From: RH-AL1 sp965198715
GTDB taxonomy: Bacteria; Pseudomonadota; Alphaproteobacteria; Rhizobiales; Beijerinckiaceae
Assembly: GCA_965198715.1 (NCBI GenBank)
Contig: CBDAPV010000001.1
Coordinates: 1,302,001-1,366,000, forward strand
Direction: 5' to 3'
DNA length: 64,000 nucleotides
A program made the position numbers and the translations under genes. The notes below the pieces were generated by a model. The model was given only the letters and a program-made list of their open reading frames with translations, was not told the DNA's origin and searched no databases. Positions 56,600-64,000 of this stretch are shown here, in pieces. Within the stretch, counting starts at the first letter, position 1. The number at the start of each line of letters is the position of its first letter.

Positions 56600-57553
56600 C
56601 TATCTACGCGTTTTCGTTGGGTTCGCCAAGAGGTTTCCTTGGCGACACCCGATATCGCGCGTCGAGGAGGAGCCGAGCACCACGCGCTGGTGCCCGGACA
56701 TGTCGCGGTAGACCATCACGGTCGCCAGTCCCGCCTCGCGAAAAAGCGCGGCGACGGCGTCGCCCTGGTCCCAGCCGCACTCGACGGCACCGACGCCGCC
56801 GGGCGCGAGGCGGGCGCAGAGTCCGGGCAGGAGGGCGCGGTAGGCGTCAAGCCCGTCGGTGCCGCCGTCGAGCGCCTCGCGCGGATCATGGTCGCGGACG
56901 TCGGCGTCCAGCCCGGCGATCTCGTGCGACGCGATGTAGGGCGGGTTCGATACGATGGCGTCGAAGGTGCCGGTCAGCGCATCGCTCCACGATCCGCACA
57001 GCACCGCGGCGCGATCGCCGATGCCGAGCGCCTCGAAGTTGGCCGACGCCATCCGGCAGGCCGCTGGCGAACGATCGAGGCCGATGCCGAAGGCGTCGGG
57101 CAGCTCGTGGAGCAGTGCGGCGAGAACCGCACCGGAGCCGGTGCCAAGATCGAGCAGGCGCAGCGGCGCGGCACGGCGACCGCCGAGCGCGTCGATCACG
57201 GCGCCGACGAGACCTTCGGTATCGGGGCGCGGGTCGAGCACGTCGGGCGAGATCGCGAAGGACAGGCCCCAGAACTCGCGCGCGCCGAGGATGCGCGAGA
57301 CCGGCTCGCGGGCGAGGCGCCGGGCGGCGTAGTCGGCCAAGGTGGTGGCGGCCTGGCCCAGCGGCACGTCGGGGTCGCGGATGAGGGCGAGGTGGTCGAT
57401 CCCGCAGGCGGCGCAGAGCAGCACGCGCGCGTCGAGCGCCGCGCCCTCGAGGCCGGCGCGGCGGAAGCGCTCGGCGAGCTGCGCCTGGGCCCGCGCGCGC
57501 GACACGCCGGGTTGGGGATGGTCAATCCCTGTTGCGGATAGCGATTGCGTCAT
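56600..57553 (-). CDS. prmC: Peptide chain release factor glutamine methyltransferase
   Basis: Methylates the Gln in the GGQ motif of RF1 and RF2. It has 317 residues. The N-terminal helical part is followed by the SAM domain: LRLLDLGTGSGAVLAALL, VSNPPYIASHEIAGL (the NPPY active site, about residue 204), and GGVGAVECGWDQGDAVAAL. The last 30 residues (SSTRDIGCRQGNLLANPTKT) look like a non-conserved extension. RF1 gene prfA normally lies directly upstream, but here a vapC fragment and htpG do, so the operon has been rearranged. Confidence 0.92.
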   Translation of the reverse strand: MTQSLSATGIDHPQPGVSRARAQAQLAERFRRAGLEGAALDARVLLCAACGIDHLALIRDPDVPLGQAATTLADYAARRLAREPVSRILGAREFWGLSFAISPDVLDPRPDTEGLVGAVIDALGGRRAAPLRLLDLGTGSGAVLAALLHELPDAFGIGLDRSPAACRMASANFEALGIGDRAAVLCGSWSDALTGTFDAIVSNPPYIASHEIAGLDADVRDHDPREALDGGTDGLDAYRALLPGLCARLAPGGVGAVECGWDQGDAVAALFREAGLATVMVYRDMSGHQRVVLGSSSTRDIGCRQGNLLANPTKTRR

Positions 57554-57567
57554 AGATCATGGTCTAA

Positions 57568-57825
57568 CGCCGGGAGGTTCTCAGGAGCCAACGCGCCAAG
57601 CTCTTCATGCCGCGGCGGATCGAGGTGGTCCCTTGGGGGCGAGAAGCGGCGCGAGCCTATGGATCGCTCCGCGCTCGGCTTCAGCGTGCGGGCCCAGGGC
57701 TTGCGCCGCTTGACATGCTGATCGCGGCACAGGCGATCAGTCTCGACGCGACCTTTGTCACGGCCGACCGAGCGTTTCTCTCGATCACCGACCTCGCCGT
57801 CGAGAATTGGCGCGAGGTCGGTTGA
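57568..57825 (+). pseudogene. vapC: C-terminal fragment of a VapC (PIN domain) toxin
   Basis: The last 72 residues match the C-terminal half of a PIN nuclease: RIEVVPWGREAARAYGSLRA, then GLAPLDMLIAAQAISLDATF and VTADRAFLSITDLAVENWRE, with the acidic residues of the PD-like active site (LDMLIAAQA, TADRAF). The frame is open only from 57568, right after an in-frame TAA, and the N-terminal strand with the first Asp is missing. The usual vapC is about 130 residues, so half is lost. No vapB stands beside it. Confidence 0.75.
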
Positions 57826-57855
57826 TCAAAGACGCGCGGGGAGCGTCGAGCCGGA

Positions 57856-59826
57856 TCAAGCCGCCTGCGCGACCTTGGTCAGCACGCGCGTCAGCCTGGC
57901 GGAGAAGCCCGGCGCGTCGGCGGGCTTCTCGCCCTCCATCAGCCGCGCCTCGTCGAGCAGCAGCCACACGATGTCCTCGAAGCCGCTCTTGTCCGCCGCC
58001 TCGACATGCGCCTGCAGCGCGGCGATCAGCGGATGCGAAGGGTTGACCTCCAGCACCGGCTTGGTGGACTTGCTGCCGAGCTGGCCGTGCTCGGCCAGCA
58101 TGCGCTCGAGCCGCAGGTCGAGGCCGCGATCCTGCGCGACGAGGCAGGCCGGGCTCTCCGACAGACGGTCGGAGGCGCGGACGTCCTCGACCTCGCCCTC
58201 CAGCGTCTGCTTCATCAGGGCGTAGAGCGAGGCCTGGTGGGCGCTGGCCTCGGCGTTGGCTTGGCTCTTGCCCTCTTCCAGCGCGATGTCCTTGATGTCG
58301 GCCGCGCCCTGCGAGATCGACTTGAACGGCTTGCCGTCGAAACCGACCGCGTTGCCGACCCAGAACGCATCGATCGGGTCGGGCAGCAGCAGCACCTCGA
58401 TCCCGCGTGCGCGGAAGCCTTCGAGCTGCGGGCTGGCCTGAAGCCGCTTCACGTCCTCGCCGAGCACGTAGTAGATCGAGGTCTGGTTGGTCTTCAGGTC
58501 GGCGACGTATTCGGCCAGCGTGCGCTTGCCCTCGGGATGACTCGAGGTGGCGAAGCGCGCCATCTTGTAGATCGCGTCGCGGCGCTCGGGATCCTCGTAG
58601 AGGCCCTCCTTGATGACGCCGCCGAAGATCTCCCAGACGCTGTCGAAGGCCTCCTTGTCGCTCTCTGCGAACTTGGTCAGCTCCTGCACGATGCGGTTGG
58701 CGACGCCCTTCTTGATCGCCGCGAAGACCGAGCTCTCCTGGATCAGCTCGCGCGAGACGTTGAGCGGCAAGTCGGCCGAGTCGACGACGAGCTTCACGAA
58801 GCGCAGCCAGTTCGGCACGATCTCGGCGTCGGACGAGATCAGCACGCGGCGCACGTAGAGCTTGGCCTTACCCTTGCGCTGAGGGTCGAACAGGTCGAAC
58901 GGCTTGGTCGAAGGCACGAAGGCGAGCACGGTGTATTCGTGGCGGCCTTCGGCGCGCCAATGCACCGTCAGCGCCGGCTCGTCGAAGGCGCCGAGCGTGT
59001 GGTAGAACTCCTTGTACTCCTCCGGCGTCACCGCGCTCTTGGGCCTGGTCCACAGTGCCACGCCTTCGGAGAGCTTGCGCGGCTCGTCGCCCGGCTTATC
59101 GAGCAGGTCGATCGGCACCGCGATGGCGCCGGAATGCTCGCGCACGATGCCCTCGATCTTGTAGGCCTCGAGGTAGTCCTGGCTCTCGGCGTTGAGGTGC
59201 AGCACCACGCGGGTGCCGCGCACCGGTGCATGGTCGAGGTCAAGCGGCGCGATGGCGTAGGCGCCCTTGCCGTCCGAGGTCCAGCGGTGCGCGAAGTCGG
59301 CGCCGGCGCGGCGGGTGTCGACCTCGACGTGGTCGGCGACCATGAAGGCCGAGTAGAAGCCGATGCCGAACTGCCCGATGAGATCCTGCGAGGTCTGCGG
59401 CTTCTCGGCGTCGCCCTTGGCGCTCAGCTTGTCGAGGAAGGCGCGGGTGCCGGAGCTCGCGATCGAGCCGAGCGCGCCGATCAGGTCCTCCTCGCTCATG
59501 CCGACGCCGTTGTCGGACACCGAGAGCGTCTTGGCGTCCTTGTCGATGGCGATGGTGATGCCGAAGGGCTGGCCGTCCTGCACCAGGCTCGGCTCGGCGA
59601 TGGCCTCGTAGCGCAGCTTCTCGCAGGCGTCGGCGGCGTTCGAGATCAGCTCGCGCAGGAAGATGTCGCGCTCGGAATAGACCGAGTGCACCATGAGGTG
59701 CAGCAGGCGGGCGACATCGGCCTGGAAGGCGTGCTGGGTGCCCTCCGGCTGCGGTGTCGCGGTGATCGTCGCCTCCGGCGTCGCGCCGGTGGGCGCGTTG
59801 GCGGTATCGGCTTCGCCGGTCGTCAT
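57856..59826 (-). CDS. htpG: Chaperone HtpG (Hsp90)
   Basis: ATP-dependent Hsp90 chaperone of 656 residues. The GHKL ATPase is at the N-terminus with ELISNAADACEKLRYEA and SVSDNGVGMSEEDLIGALG, GQFGIGFYSAFMVADHVEV. The middle domain has LFDPQRKGKAKLYVRRVLIS and the catalytic-Arg region NVSRELIQESS. The C-terminal dimerisation region follows to LTRVLTKVAQAA. AGGAGCTCC precedes the ATG. A TTGAAA..GATATC motif pair lies in its upstream region (candidate heat-shock promoter). Confidence 0.96.
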   Translation of the reverse strand: MTTGEADTANAPTGATPEATITATPQPEGTQHAFQADVARLLHLMVHSVYSERDIFLRELISNAADACEKLRYEAIAEPSLVQDGQPFGITIAIDKDAKTLSVSDNGVGMSEEDLIGALGSIASSGTRAFLDKLSAKGDAEKPQTSQDLIGQFGIGFYSAFMVADHVEVDTRRAGADFAHRWTSDGKGAYAIAPLDLDHAPVRGTRVVLHLNAESQDYLEAYKIEGIVREHSGAIAVPIDLLDKPGDEPRKLSEGVALWTRPKSAVTPEEYKEFYHTLGAFDEPALTVHWRAEGRHEYTVLAFVPSTKPFDLFDPQRKGKAKLYVRRVLISSDAEIVPNWLRFVKLVVDSADLPLNVSRELIQESSVFAAIKKGVANRIVQELTKFAESDKEAFDSVWEIFGGVIKEGLYEDPERRDAIYKMARFATSSHPEGKRTLAEYVADLKTNQTSIYYVLGEDVKRLQASPQLEGFRARGIEVLLLPDPIDAFWVGNAVGFDGKPFKSISQGAADIKDIALEEGKSQANAEASAHQASLYALMKQTLEGEVEDVRASDRLSESPACLVAQDRGLDLRLERMLAEHGQLGSKSTKPVLEVNPSHPLIAALQAHVEAADKSGFEDIVWLLLDEARLMEGEKPADAPGFSARLTRVLTKVAQAA

Positions 59827-59874
59827 AGGGTGGAGCTCCTGAGAAGCGCAGCGTGGGCGCGGTAAAGCGCCGCT

Positions 59875-59904
59875 GATATCGCGGTCGATTTTGCCGATTT
59901 CAAC
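59875..59904 (-). promoter_or_regulatory. Candidate sigma-32-type promoter of htpG
   Basis: Read on the minus strand: GTTGAAA (59904-59898), a spacer of about 16 bases, then CGATAT (ending near 59876). It resembles the CTTGAAA / CCCATAT pattern of alphaproteobacterial RpoH promoters and lies about 50 bases before the htpG start, a known heat-shock gene. The -10 match is weak. Confidence 0.35.
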
Positions 59905-59934
59905 CCACCGAATGCCGTCTCTCTGCGACGGACC

Positions 59935-61086
59935 TCAGCGAATGCGCCCGTGGAGCACGGCGCGCACGTCCTGCCGCTCACCCTGCCAGGTGACGCTGCG
60001 GGTGAACCAAGCCCGCGTCCAGGCCGCCAGCAGCACGCCGTCGCGACCAAGGAAGGCCGTCGGCGTCCAGGGGCTCAGCTCCCAGCGTTTCAGCGCGTTG
60101 ACGGCGAGTTCGATCGCATACCAGCCGAGCAGCGTCGCCACGAAGCCCGTCGCGGCGCCGAGGCCGAGCAGCGGCGCGGCCAGGGCGCCGGCGAGCGCCG
60201 CCGGCAGCGGACAGGCGAGCGGCTCCAGCGCGAAGGTGGCGGGCTCCTCGTTGCGCCGGATCACCGCCCAGCGCGCCTGCCTGGCGTAGACGTCGCCGAG
60301 CGTGCGGGCGCCGATCTCCTGGTCCACCGTGTTCTCGGCGAAGACGCTGCGCAATCCCAGCCCTGCGAGCGCGCGCGACAGCGCGGAATCCTCGGCGATG
60401 GTGTAGCCGAGCGCGCTGATACCGCCGGCGCGGGCGAGGTCGGAGCGGCGGAACAGCATCACCTTGCCGACGCCGTAGCCCTTGCCGAAGGCCGAGGCGG
60501 TGAGCAGCAAGCGGGCGTCGCGATTGATGAGGACGGCCTCGATGCGGCCGCCTAGCGTCTCGGCTCGCACCGCCACCGGCACCGCGCACACCAGGCCGAC
60601 GCCCGGGACCATGCTGCGCAACATCACCCGCACGGTGTCGGAAGAGAGCGAGATGTTGCTGTCCTTGGTGACGATCACGTCGTGGGCGGCGGCCTCGAGC
60701 GGCGCGCTGAGCGTCTCGAGCTTGGGGCTCATCGCGCCGAAGCCGGGCGAGTGCAGGATGCGCGCCGGCACCCGGCTGGCCGCGACCATTTCAGCCATCG
60801 CCTGCAACGCCGGCGAGTGCTCCTCGGCCGCGCCGACGAGCACCTCGTAGTCCGGCAGGTCCTGCGCGAAGGCTGAAGCCTGGGCCCGCGCGAAGCCGGG
60901 ATTGACGACCTTGACCGGGCAGATCAGCGACAACGGCGGCACGGCCTTCGACAAGGCGCGGCGGCGCTGGTGACGTGGCTGCAACAGCGCTCCGAAAAGC
61001 GACGTGGCGAACACGGCAACGCCGGCGACCCACCAGGCTGCCGCGAGGCCCATGATCCACGTGCCCAAGTGCACCATTTCCCCCAT
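59935..61086 (-). CDS. Family 21 glycosyltransferase (ceramide glucosyltransferase-like)
   Basis: A 383-residue GT21-type enzyme: an N-terminal membrane helix (LGTWIMGLAAAWWVAGVAVF), the nucleotide-sugar domain with LSLICPVKVVNPGFARAQAS, a DxD-like IVTKDSNISLSSDTVR, the later acidic ALGYTIAEDSALSRALAGLG and the RQARW region, and C-terminal helices (GLGAATGFVATLLGWYAIEL). The fold is that of ceramide glucosyltransferases and of hopanoid HpnI. The frame is open further upstream to a TTG at 61155; ATG 61086 gives a family-like length. Lipid glycosylation at the inner membrane is the likely role. Confidence 0.82.
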   Translation of the reverse strand: MGEMVHLGTWIMGLAAAWWVAGVAVFATSLFGALLQPRHQRRRALSKAVPPLSLICPVKVVNPGFARAQASAFAQDLPDYEVLVGAAEEHSPALQAMAEMVAASRVPARILHSPGFGAMSPKLETLSAPLEAAAHDVIVTKDSNISLSSDTVRVMLRSMVPGVGLVCAVPVAVRAETLGGRIEAVLINRDARLLLTASAFGKGYGVGKVMLFRRSDLARAGGISALGYTIAEDSALSRALAGLGLRSVFAENTVDQEIGARTLGDVYARQARWAVIRRNEEPATFALEPLACPLPAALAGALAAPLLGLGAATGFVATLLGWYAIELAVNALKRWELSPWTPTAFLGRDGVLLAAWTRAWFTRSVTWQGERQDVRAVLHGRIR

Positions 61087-61261
61087 TGCCGCCGCGTATT
61101 CCGGGATTGAGAGGCGGCCGGCGGCCCTCGTCGCGGAAACGAGCATCTCGGTCAAGCCTGCGCCACGATAGCGTGCGAGGCATTTAGGTCACAGCGCTCG
61201 CGTCCCGGCCGCCTTATTCTGAGACCCAGTTCAGAGAGACATCTCCACCATCGCCAGCCCG

Positions 61262-62068
61262 GTGACGATCAGGACCTTCGCCAGCGCGCTTCCGCGCGTC
61301 GCGGCCCCGCGGGCGGACGAGCGCTGGCGCCAGGGCCTCGGCGGCCCAAGGCTGTCGGCCTTCGCGGTCACGGTCGTCTTGGTGTCGCTGGTGCTGCATG
61401 CCGCCGTGCTGACAGTCGCCCTGCTCGGCGCGCATGCCGTGGCCGCTCCCCAGCAGGAAATCCCGGTCGAGGTGGTGCAGGAAGCGCCGCCGATCGAGGC
61501 GCCGGCTCCGAAGGCGGTGGCGGCGCCCGTGGCTCCCACGCCGCCCGCGGCCGCCAAGCCGCCCGAGCCCGTGGCCGCCAAGCCGCCCGCGGCCGCCAAG
61601 CCGCCCGAGCCCGTGGCTGCCAAGCCACCGCCGCAGCCCTCCGCGGCGGACAGGGAGCGGGCCGAACTGGAGCGCCAGCTGGACGCGCTCAAGGCCGAGC
61701 AGCAGGCTCTCAAGACGGACGACGCTGACCTCGGCCCGCTACGCGATTCGATCCGCGCCGTCGCGCTGCCCGGCGTCGGCGGCGACGACGGCGAGGTCGT
61801 CGGCTACCAGTCGCTGGTCTTCAGCCAGCTCGCCAAGGCCAAGGACGGCGCGCACGAGGCGGCCAAGCCCGCCACCGTCGGGGTGCGCTTCAGCGTGGAC
61901 GACGCCGGCGGCCTCGTCGACGTCGAGGTCGCGGTGTCGAGCGGCGTCGCCGAGCTCGACGCGGAATCCCTAGCCATCGTGCGCCGCGCCGCGCCTTTCC
62001 CCAAGCCACCGGCCGGCGCCGAGCACACGTTCTCCGCCAATTTCGCCTACGCGGGGACGGAGCGATGA
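61262..62068 (+). CDS. TonB-family protein
   Basis: A 268-residue periplasm-spanning protein. The anchor is LSAFAVTVVLVSLVLHAAVL (about 31-50), followed by an acidic start of the linker (EIPVEVVQEAPP) and a Pro/Ala/Lys linker with two 14-residue repeats (AAKPPEPVAAKPPA). A short coiled coil (RAELERQLDALKAEQQALK) precedes the C-terminal TonB domain (VGVRFSVDDAGGLVDVEVAV, IVRRAAPFPKPPAG). It is of the TonB energy-transducer type, though no ExbB, ExbD or receptor gene is nearby. Start GTG 61262. The stop overlaps the next start. Confidence 0.8.
   Translation: MTIRTFASALPRVAAPRADERWRQGLGGPRLSAFAVTVVLVSLVLHAAVLTVALLGAHAVAAPQQEIPVEVVQEAPPIEAPAPKAVAAPVAPTPPAAAKPPEPVAAKPPAAAKPPEPVAAKPPPQPSAADRERAELERQLDALKAEQQALKTDDADLGPLRDSIRAVALPGVGGDDGEVVGYQSLVFSQLAKAKDGAHEAAKPATVGVRFSVDDAGGLVDVEVAVSSGVAELDAESLAIVRRAAPFPKPPAGAEHTFSANFAYAGTER
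61549..61626 (+). repeat. 42-bp tandem repeat in the first TonB-like gene
   Basis: Nearly two copies of a 42-base unit beginning CCGCCCGCGGCCGCCAAGCC encode PPAAAKPPEPVAAK. Their high identity (one or two mismatches) points to recent duplication, and the length can change without losing frame. Confidence 0.7.
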
Positions 62069-62805
62069 TCGATCGCCCCGTCGCGCCGCAGCGGCCACCG
62101 CGCCGCGACTGGTTCGCGCCGGCCGTGATCGCCGGCTCGGTGGTGCTCCACGCCGGCCTCGTGGCGCCGCTGATCTGGGCGCCGCGCGCCGAAGCCGCGC
62201 GAGCGCCGGCCGAGATCCCGGTCGAGGTCGTGCAGCTGCCGCCCGAACCGGCCAAGCCGCCCGAAGCAGCCAAGCCGCCGGCCAAGACGCCCGAGCCGCC
62301 ACGGCGACAGGCCCAGGCCAAACCGCCTGAACCAGCCAGGCCGCCGGCGCCCAAGCCTCCCGCTCCTCAGCCTGCTGCACCAAAGCCCCAGGCTCGCAAG
62401 GCGCTCGACAAGGCACGCTCGCCCGAGCCGGCCAAGGCGCCGGAGAAGAGCGTGGCGCAGCGCATGGAGCAGCTCATCGGGCCGATGCCGGCGACGGTGA
62501 TGCCGGCGCTCACCTCGGGCGACAACCCGCTCGACGATACCATCTCCTACCGGCAGCTGGTCCTGAGCCGGGTCGCCAAGCAGAAGCGCGAGGATCGGCA
62601 CGACGGGATCCCCACCCACGCGGTGATCGCCTTCACCATCGGCGACAAGGGCGAGGTCGTGACCTGCGAGGTGCGGGAGAAGAGCCTCGACCCCGACCTG
62701 GACGCCGAGGGTATGGCGATGGTCTACCGCGGCGCGCCCTATCCGCCACCGCCGTCCGGCGCGCCGCGAGGCTTCTCCTTCGGTCTCGCCTTCCACACGT
62801 CCTGA
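62065..62805 (+). CDS. Second TonB-family protein
   Basis: A 246-residue TonB-like protein: an N-terminal anchor (FAPAVIAGSVVLHAGLVAPL), EIPVEVVQLPPEP, a long Pro/Lys/Ala linker (about 55-130) and a C-terminal domain (ISYRQLVLSRVAKQKREDRH, HAVIAFTIGDKGEVVTCEVR, MVYRGAPYPPPP). The start overlaps the previous stop (ATGA), so both are made together. The two differ in their TonB domains and may serve different partners, but no receptor is in the window. Confidence 0.8.
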   Translation: MIDRPVAPQRPPRRDWFAPAVIAGSVVLHAGLVAPLIWAPRAEAARAPAEIPVEVVQLPPEPAKPPEAAKPPAKTPEPPRRQAQAKPPEPARPPAPKPPAPQPAAPKPQARKALDKARSPEPAKAPEKSVAQRMEQLIGPMPATVMPALTSGDNPLDDTISYRQLVLSRVAKQKREDRHDGIPTHAVIAFTIGDKGEVVTCEVREKSLDPDLDAEGMAMVYRGAPYPPPPSGAPRGFSFGLAFHTS

Positions 62806-62822
62806 GCCTGGAGCAACGGACG

Positions 62823-63533
62823 GTGATCCGGACTCGCTTCGCGGCGCTCGAGCTCTCGGCCTCGCGTCCTCTGCTGGTGCTCGGCGTCGCCGCTGCGCTC
62901 GCCGGTTGCGGCCGCGACGCGCTGCCCTCGCCCGCCTGCGTCGCGCGCGGTATCGACGTCTCGCGCCACCAGGACGTCGTCGACTGGCAGGCCGTGGCGC
63001 GCGCGGGCGTCGCCTTCGCCTGGATCAAGGCGACGGAGGGCGGCGACTACCTCGATCCCGCCTTCCGCCGCAACTGGAGCCTCGCCGGCGCGGCCGGCGT
63101 GCGGCGCGGCGCCTATCATTTCATGTATTGGTGCCGGCCGGCGGCGGATCAGGCGCGCTGGTTCGTGATGAACGTTCCCGACGATCCCGACGCCCTGCCG
63201 CCCGTGCTCGACGTCGAATGGAACCCGGAGTCGAAGACCTGCCCCGGCACCGTGCCGGCGGCGAAGGCGCTTGCCGAAATGCGGACGATCCTCGCCGCGA
63301 TGGAGCGCGCCACCGGCCGGCGGCCGATCATCTACGCGCCGCGCGACTTCTTCGGCGAGGTCATGGCGGGCGAATTGGCGGACTACCCGCTGTGGGTCCG
63401 CGGGCTCGGCCCCACGCTGCCGGCGGAGTACGGCGACCGGTCCTGGCAGGTCCGGCAATACAGCGAGACCGGGCGCGTGCCCGGCATCAGGGGCGCCGTC
63501 GACCTCGACTGCGCCGAGGCTCAGCCTCTATGA
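62823..63533 (+). CDS. GH25-family lysozyme lipoprotein
   Basis: A 236-residue secreted muramidase candidate. The signal sequence ends in a lipobox-like ALAGC. The GH25 domain begins GIDVSRHQDVVDWQAVARAG, continues FAWIKATEGGDYLDPAFRRN and GAYHFMYWC, and has PVLDVEWNPESK with the catalytic Asp and Glu. It ends WQVRQYSETGRVPGI and VDLDCAE. It starts at GTG 62823 with GGAG upstream, 18 bases after the TonB-like gene, so it may be in the same operon. It is expected to cut peptidoglycan at the inner face of the outer membrane or in the periplasm. Confidence 0.85.
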   Translation: MIRTRFAALELSASRPLLVLGVAAALAGCGRDALPSPACVARGIDVSRHQDVVDWQAVARAGVAFAWIKATEGGDYLDPAFRRNWSLAGAAGVRRGAYHFMYWCRPAADQARWFVMNVPDDPDALPPVLDVEWNPESKTCPGTVPAAKALAEMRTILAAMERATGRRPIIYAPRDFFGEVMAGELADYPLWVRGLGPTLPAEYGDRSWQVRQYSETGRVPGIRGAVDLDCAEAQPL

Positions 63534-63545
63534 GTTCCTCAAACG

Positions 63546-63575
63546 AAAAAGCCGCTGTCGGCAACCGGCAGCGGC
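63546..63575 (-). terminator. Intrinsic terminator after the DUF465 gene
   Basis: On the minus strand: GCCGCTGCCGG-TTG-CCGACAGCGGC, an 11-pair stem with one G-T pair, followed directly by TTTTTCG. This is a classical Rho-independent terminator 30 bases after the DUF465 stop. It may also end the opposing GH25 transcript, whose stop is 12 bases away. Confidence 0.85.
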
Positions 63576-63605
63576 GTGTCGTGGCGTCGGTGGCAGTCTC
63601 GACGC

Positions 63606-63782
63606 CTAGTGCAGCGTCTCGTTGCGCAACTTGGTGATCTCGTCCTTCAAGACGAGCTTGCGACGCTTGAGTTCCGCGACCTTCACCGCGTCGGCGGCGG
63701 GGTGGATACGCTCCTTGTCGATCTCGCGCTCGAGATTGCCGTGACGACGCTCGAGCTCGGTGAGATGGTTCTGCAGCGACAT
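63606..63782 (-). CDS. DUF465 (YdcH-family) protein
   Basis: A 58-residue helical protein: MSLQNHLTELERRHGNLERE followed by VKVAELKRRKLVLKDEITKL. DUF465 proteins are short coiled-coil hairpins of unknown function, common in alphaproteobacteria. The ATG at 63782 follows AAGGA; the frame is open further upstream without a good start. It ends in a strong intrinsic terminator. Confidence 0.85.
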   Translation of the reverse strand: MSLQNHLTELERRHGNLEREIDKERIHPAADAVKVAELKRRKLVLKDEITKLRNETLH

Positions 63783-63878
63783 GCCTACGTCCTTCTTCGC
63801 GTTGGGACGACGGCAGTGTGACACAGCCAATACGGCCCGCAAGCAGTTTTCATGGGCCGTTCATTTTCGTTGCTGCGT

Positions 63879-63904
63879 GCTTTCCGGGCAGATGGCCCGG
63901 AAGC
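63879..63904 (+). terminator. Hairpin before the hydrolase fragment
   Basis: TTCCGGGC-AGATG-GCCCGGAA with a few extra pairs outside; on the plus strand a TTTTG follows after AAGC. It lies downstream of the minus-strand hydrolase and upstream of DUF465, and could end the hydrolase transcript, though the T-rich side is on the plus strand. Confidence 0.35.
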
Positions 63905-63927
63905 AAGCTTTTGTTCTGTCGGTTCGT

Positions 63928-64000
63928 TCAGCCGCTGATGCCGGCAATCGCAGACAGCAGGCGCGCGATGTCCTGCGGGCGCGACAGGCGGTGGTCACCG
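63928..64000 (-). CDS. C-terminal end of an alpha/beta hydrolase (partial)
   Basis: The window edge cuts this gene. The last 23 residues read GDHRLSRPQDIARLLSAIAG and end ISG. DHRLSRP around the catalytic His is typical of the end of small alpha/beta hydrolases of the YheT/DUF-type. Only the C-terminus is visible, so the identification rests on one motif. Confidence 0.55.
   Translation of the reverse strand, partial: GDHRLSRPQDIARLLSAIAGISG

Noticed and set aside
58006..59865. 619-codon open frame opposite htpG
   Set aside because: Shadow of htpG with biased composition and no domain.

Overview
The window is about 64 kb of very GC-rich DNA, dense with genes, strong third-position G/C, and typical of an alphaproteobacterium of the Hyphomicrobiales (Rhizobiales). 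Support for this comes from MipZ, a DUF4167 protein, a DUF6894 protein, the zf-CHCC protein, the gene order folA-hflK-hflC and lepB-rnc-era, and short palindromic intergenic repeats of rhizobial type. The species cannot be named from the sequence. I see no rRNA, tRNA or CRISPR array.

Layout. 1-4.0 kb: infB and rbfA, with an unfamiliar chain of small overlapping ORFs between them. 4.2-13.8 kb: an OhrR-like regulator, an RNA methyltransferase, an FAD-linked dehydrogenase, XerD, a secreted beta-propeller protein, an L,D-transpeptidase lipoprotein and a YXWGXW-type secreted protein, with three copies of a hairpin repeat near xerD. 14-20 kb: lepB-rnc-era, an HD-GYP protein, a metallo-beta-lactamase-fold hydrolase and a ClC antiporter. 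20-30 kb: a GST, a Crp/Fnr regulator with a DUF6894 protein, a CheB-CheR-PAS hybrid, mipZ, an FAD monooxygenase, folA and hflKC. 30-36 kb: a damaged RelBE module, an AlaC-like aminotransferase, a GAF-GGDEF protein, a DUF429 protein and a TetR regulator.

35.3-40.4 kb holds the most unusual locus: a tightly coupled trio of a DUF559/Vsr-like nuclease (apparent frameshift), a winged-helix/coiled-coil protein, and a 1083-residue protein joining an N-terminal AAA/STAND-type ATPase to a C-terminal HerA-like translocase ATPase. The N-terminal half of the large gene has a different base composition from its C-terminal half, and a palindromic repeat appears to lie in frame in the linker. Nuclease plus HerA ATPase suggests DNA processing or anti-phage defence, but this is inference.

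40.4-46 kb is accessory in character: inverted intergenic repeats, a solitary VapB, dnaX (apparent single-base insertion), a GT87-type membrane protein and a decayed copy of part of it, an IS1595-type transposase remnant and an AT-rich orphan membrane protein. 46-48.6 kb has three Tad/Flp pseudopilin-type genes without the rest of the tad locus. 48.8-60 kb returns to core functions: clpB, an efflux cassette with its own TetR regulator, DUF4167, prmC, a vapC remnant and htpG. 60-64 kb has a GT21 glycosyltransferase, two TonB-like proteins, a GH25 lipoprotein, a DUF465 protein and the tail of an alpha/beta hydrolase.

Several genes carry apparent one-base indels (dnaX, the DUF559 gene, relE, the IS1595 remnant, possibly the small gene after infB). 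Because dnaX is essential, some of these may be sequence errors rather than real mutations.
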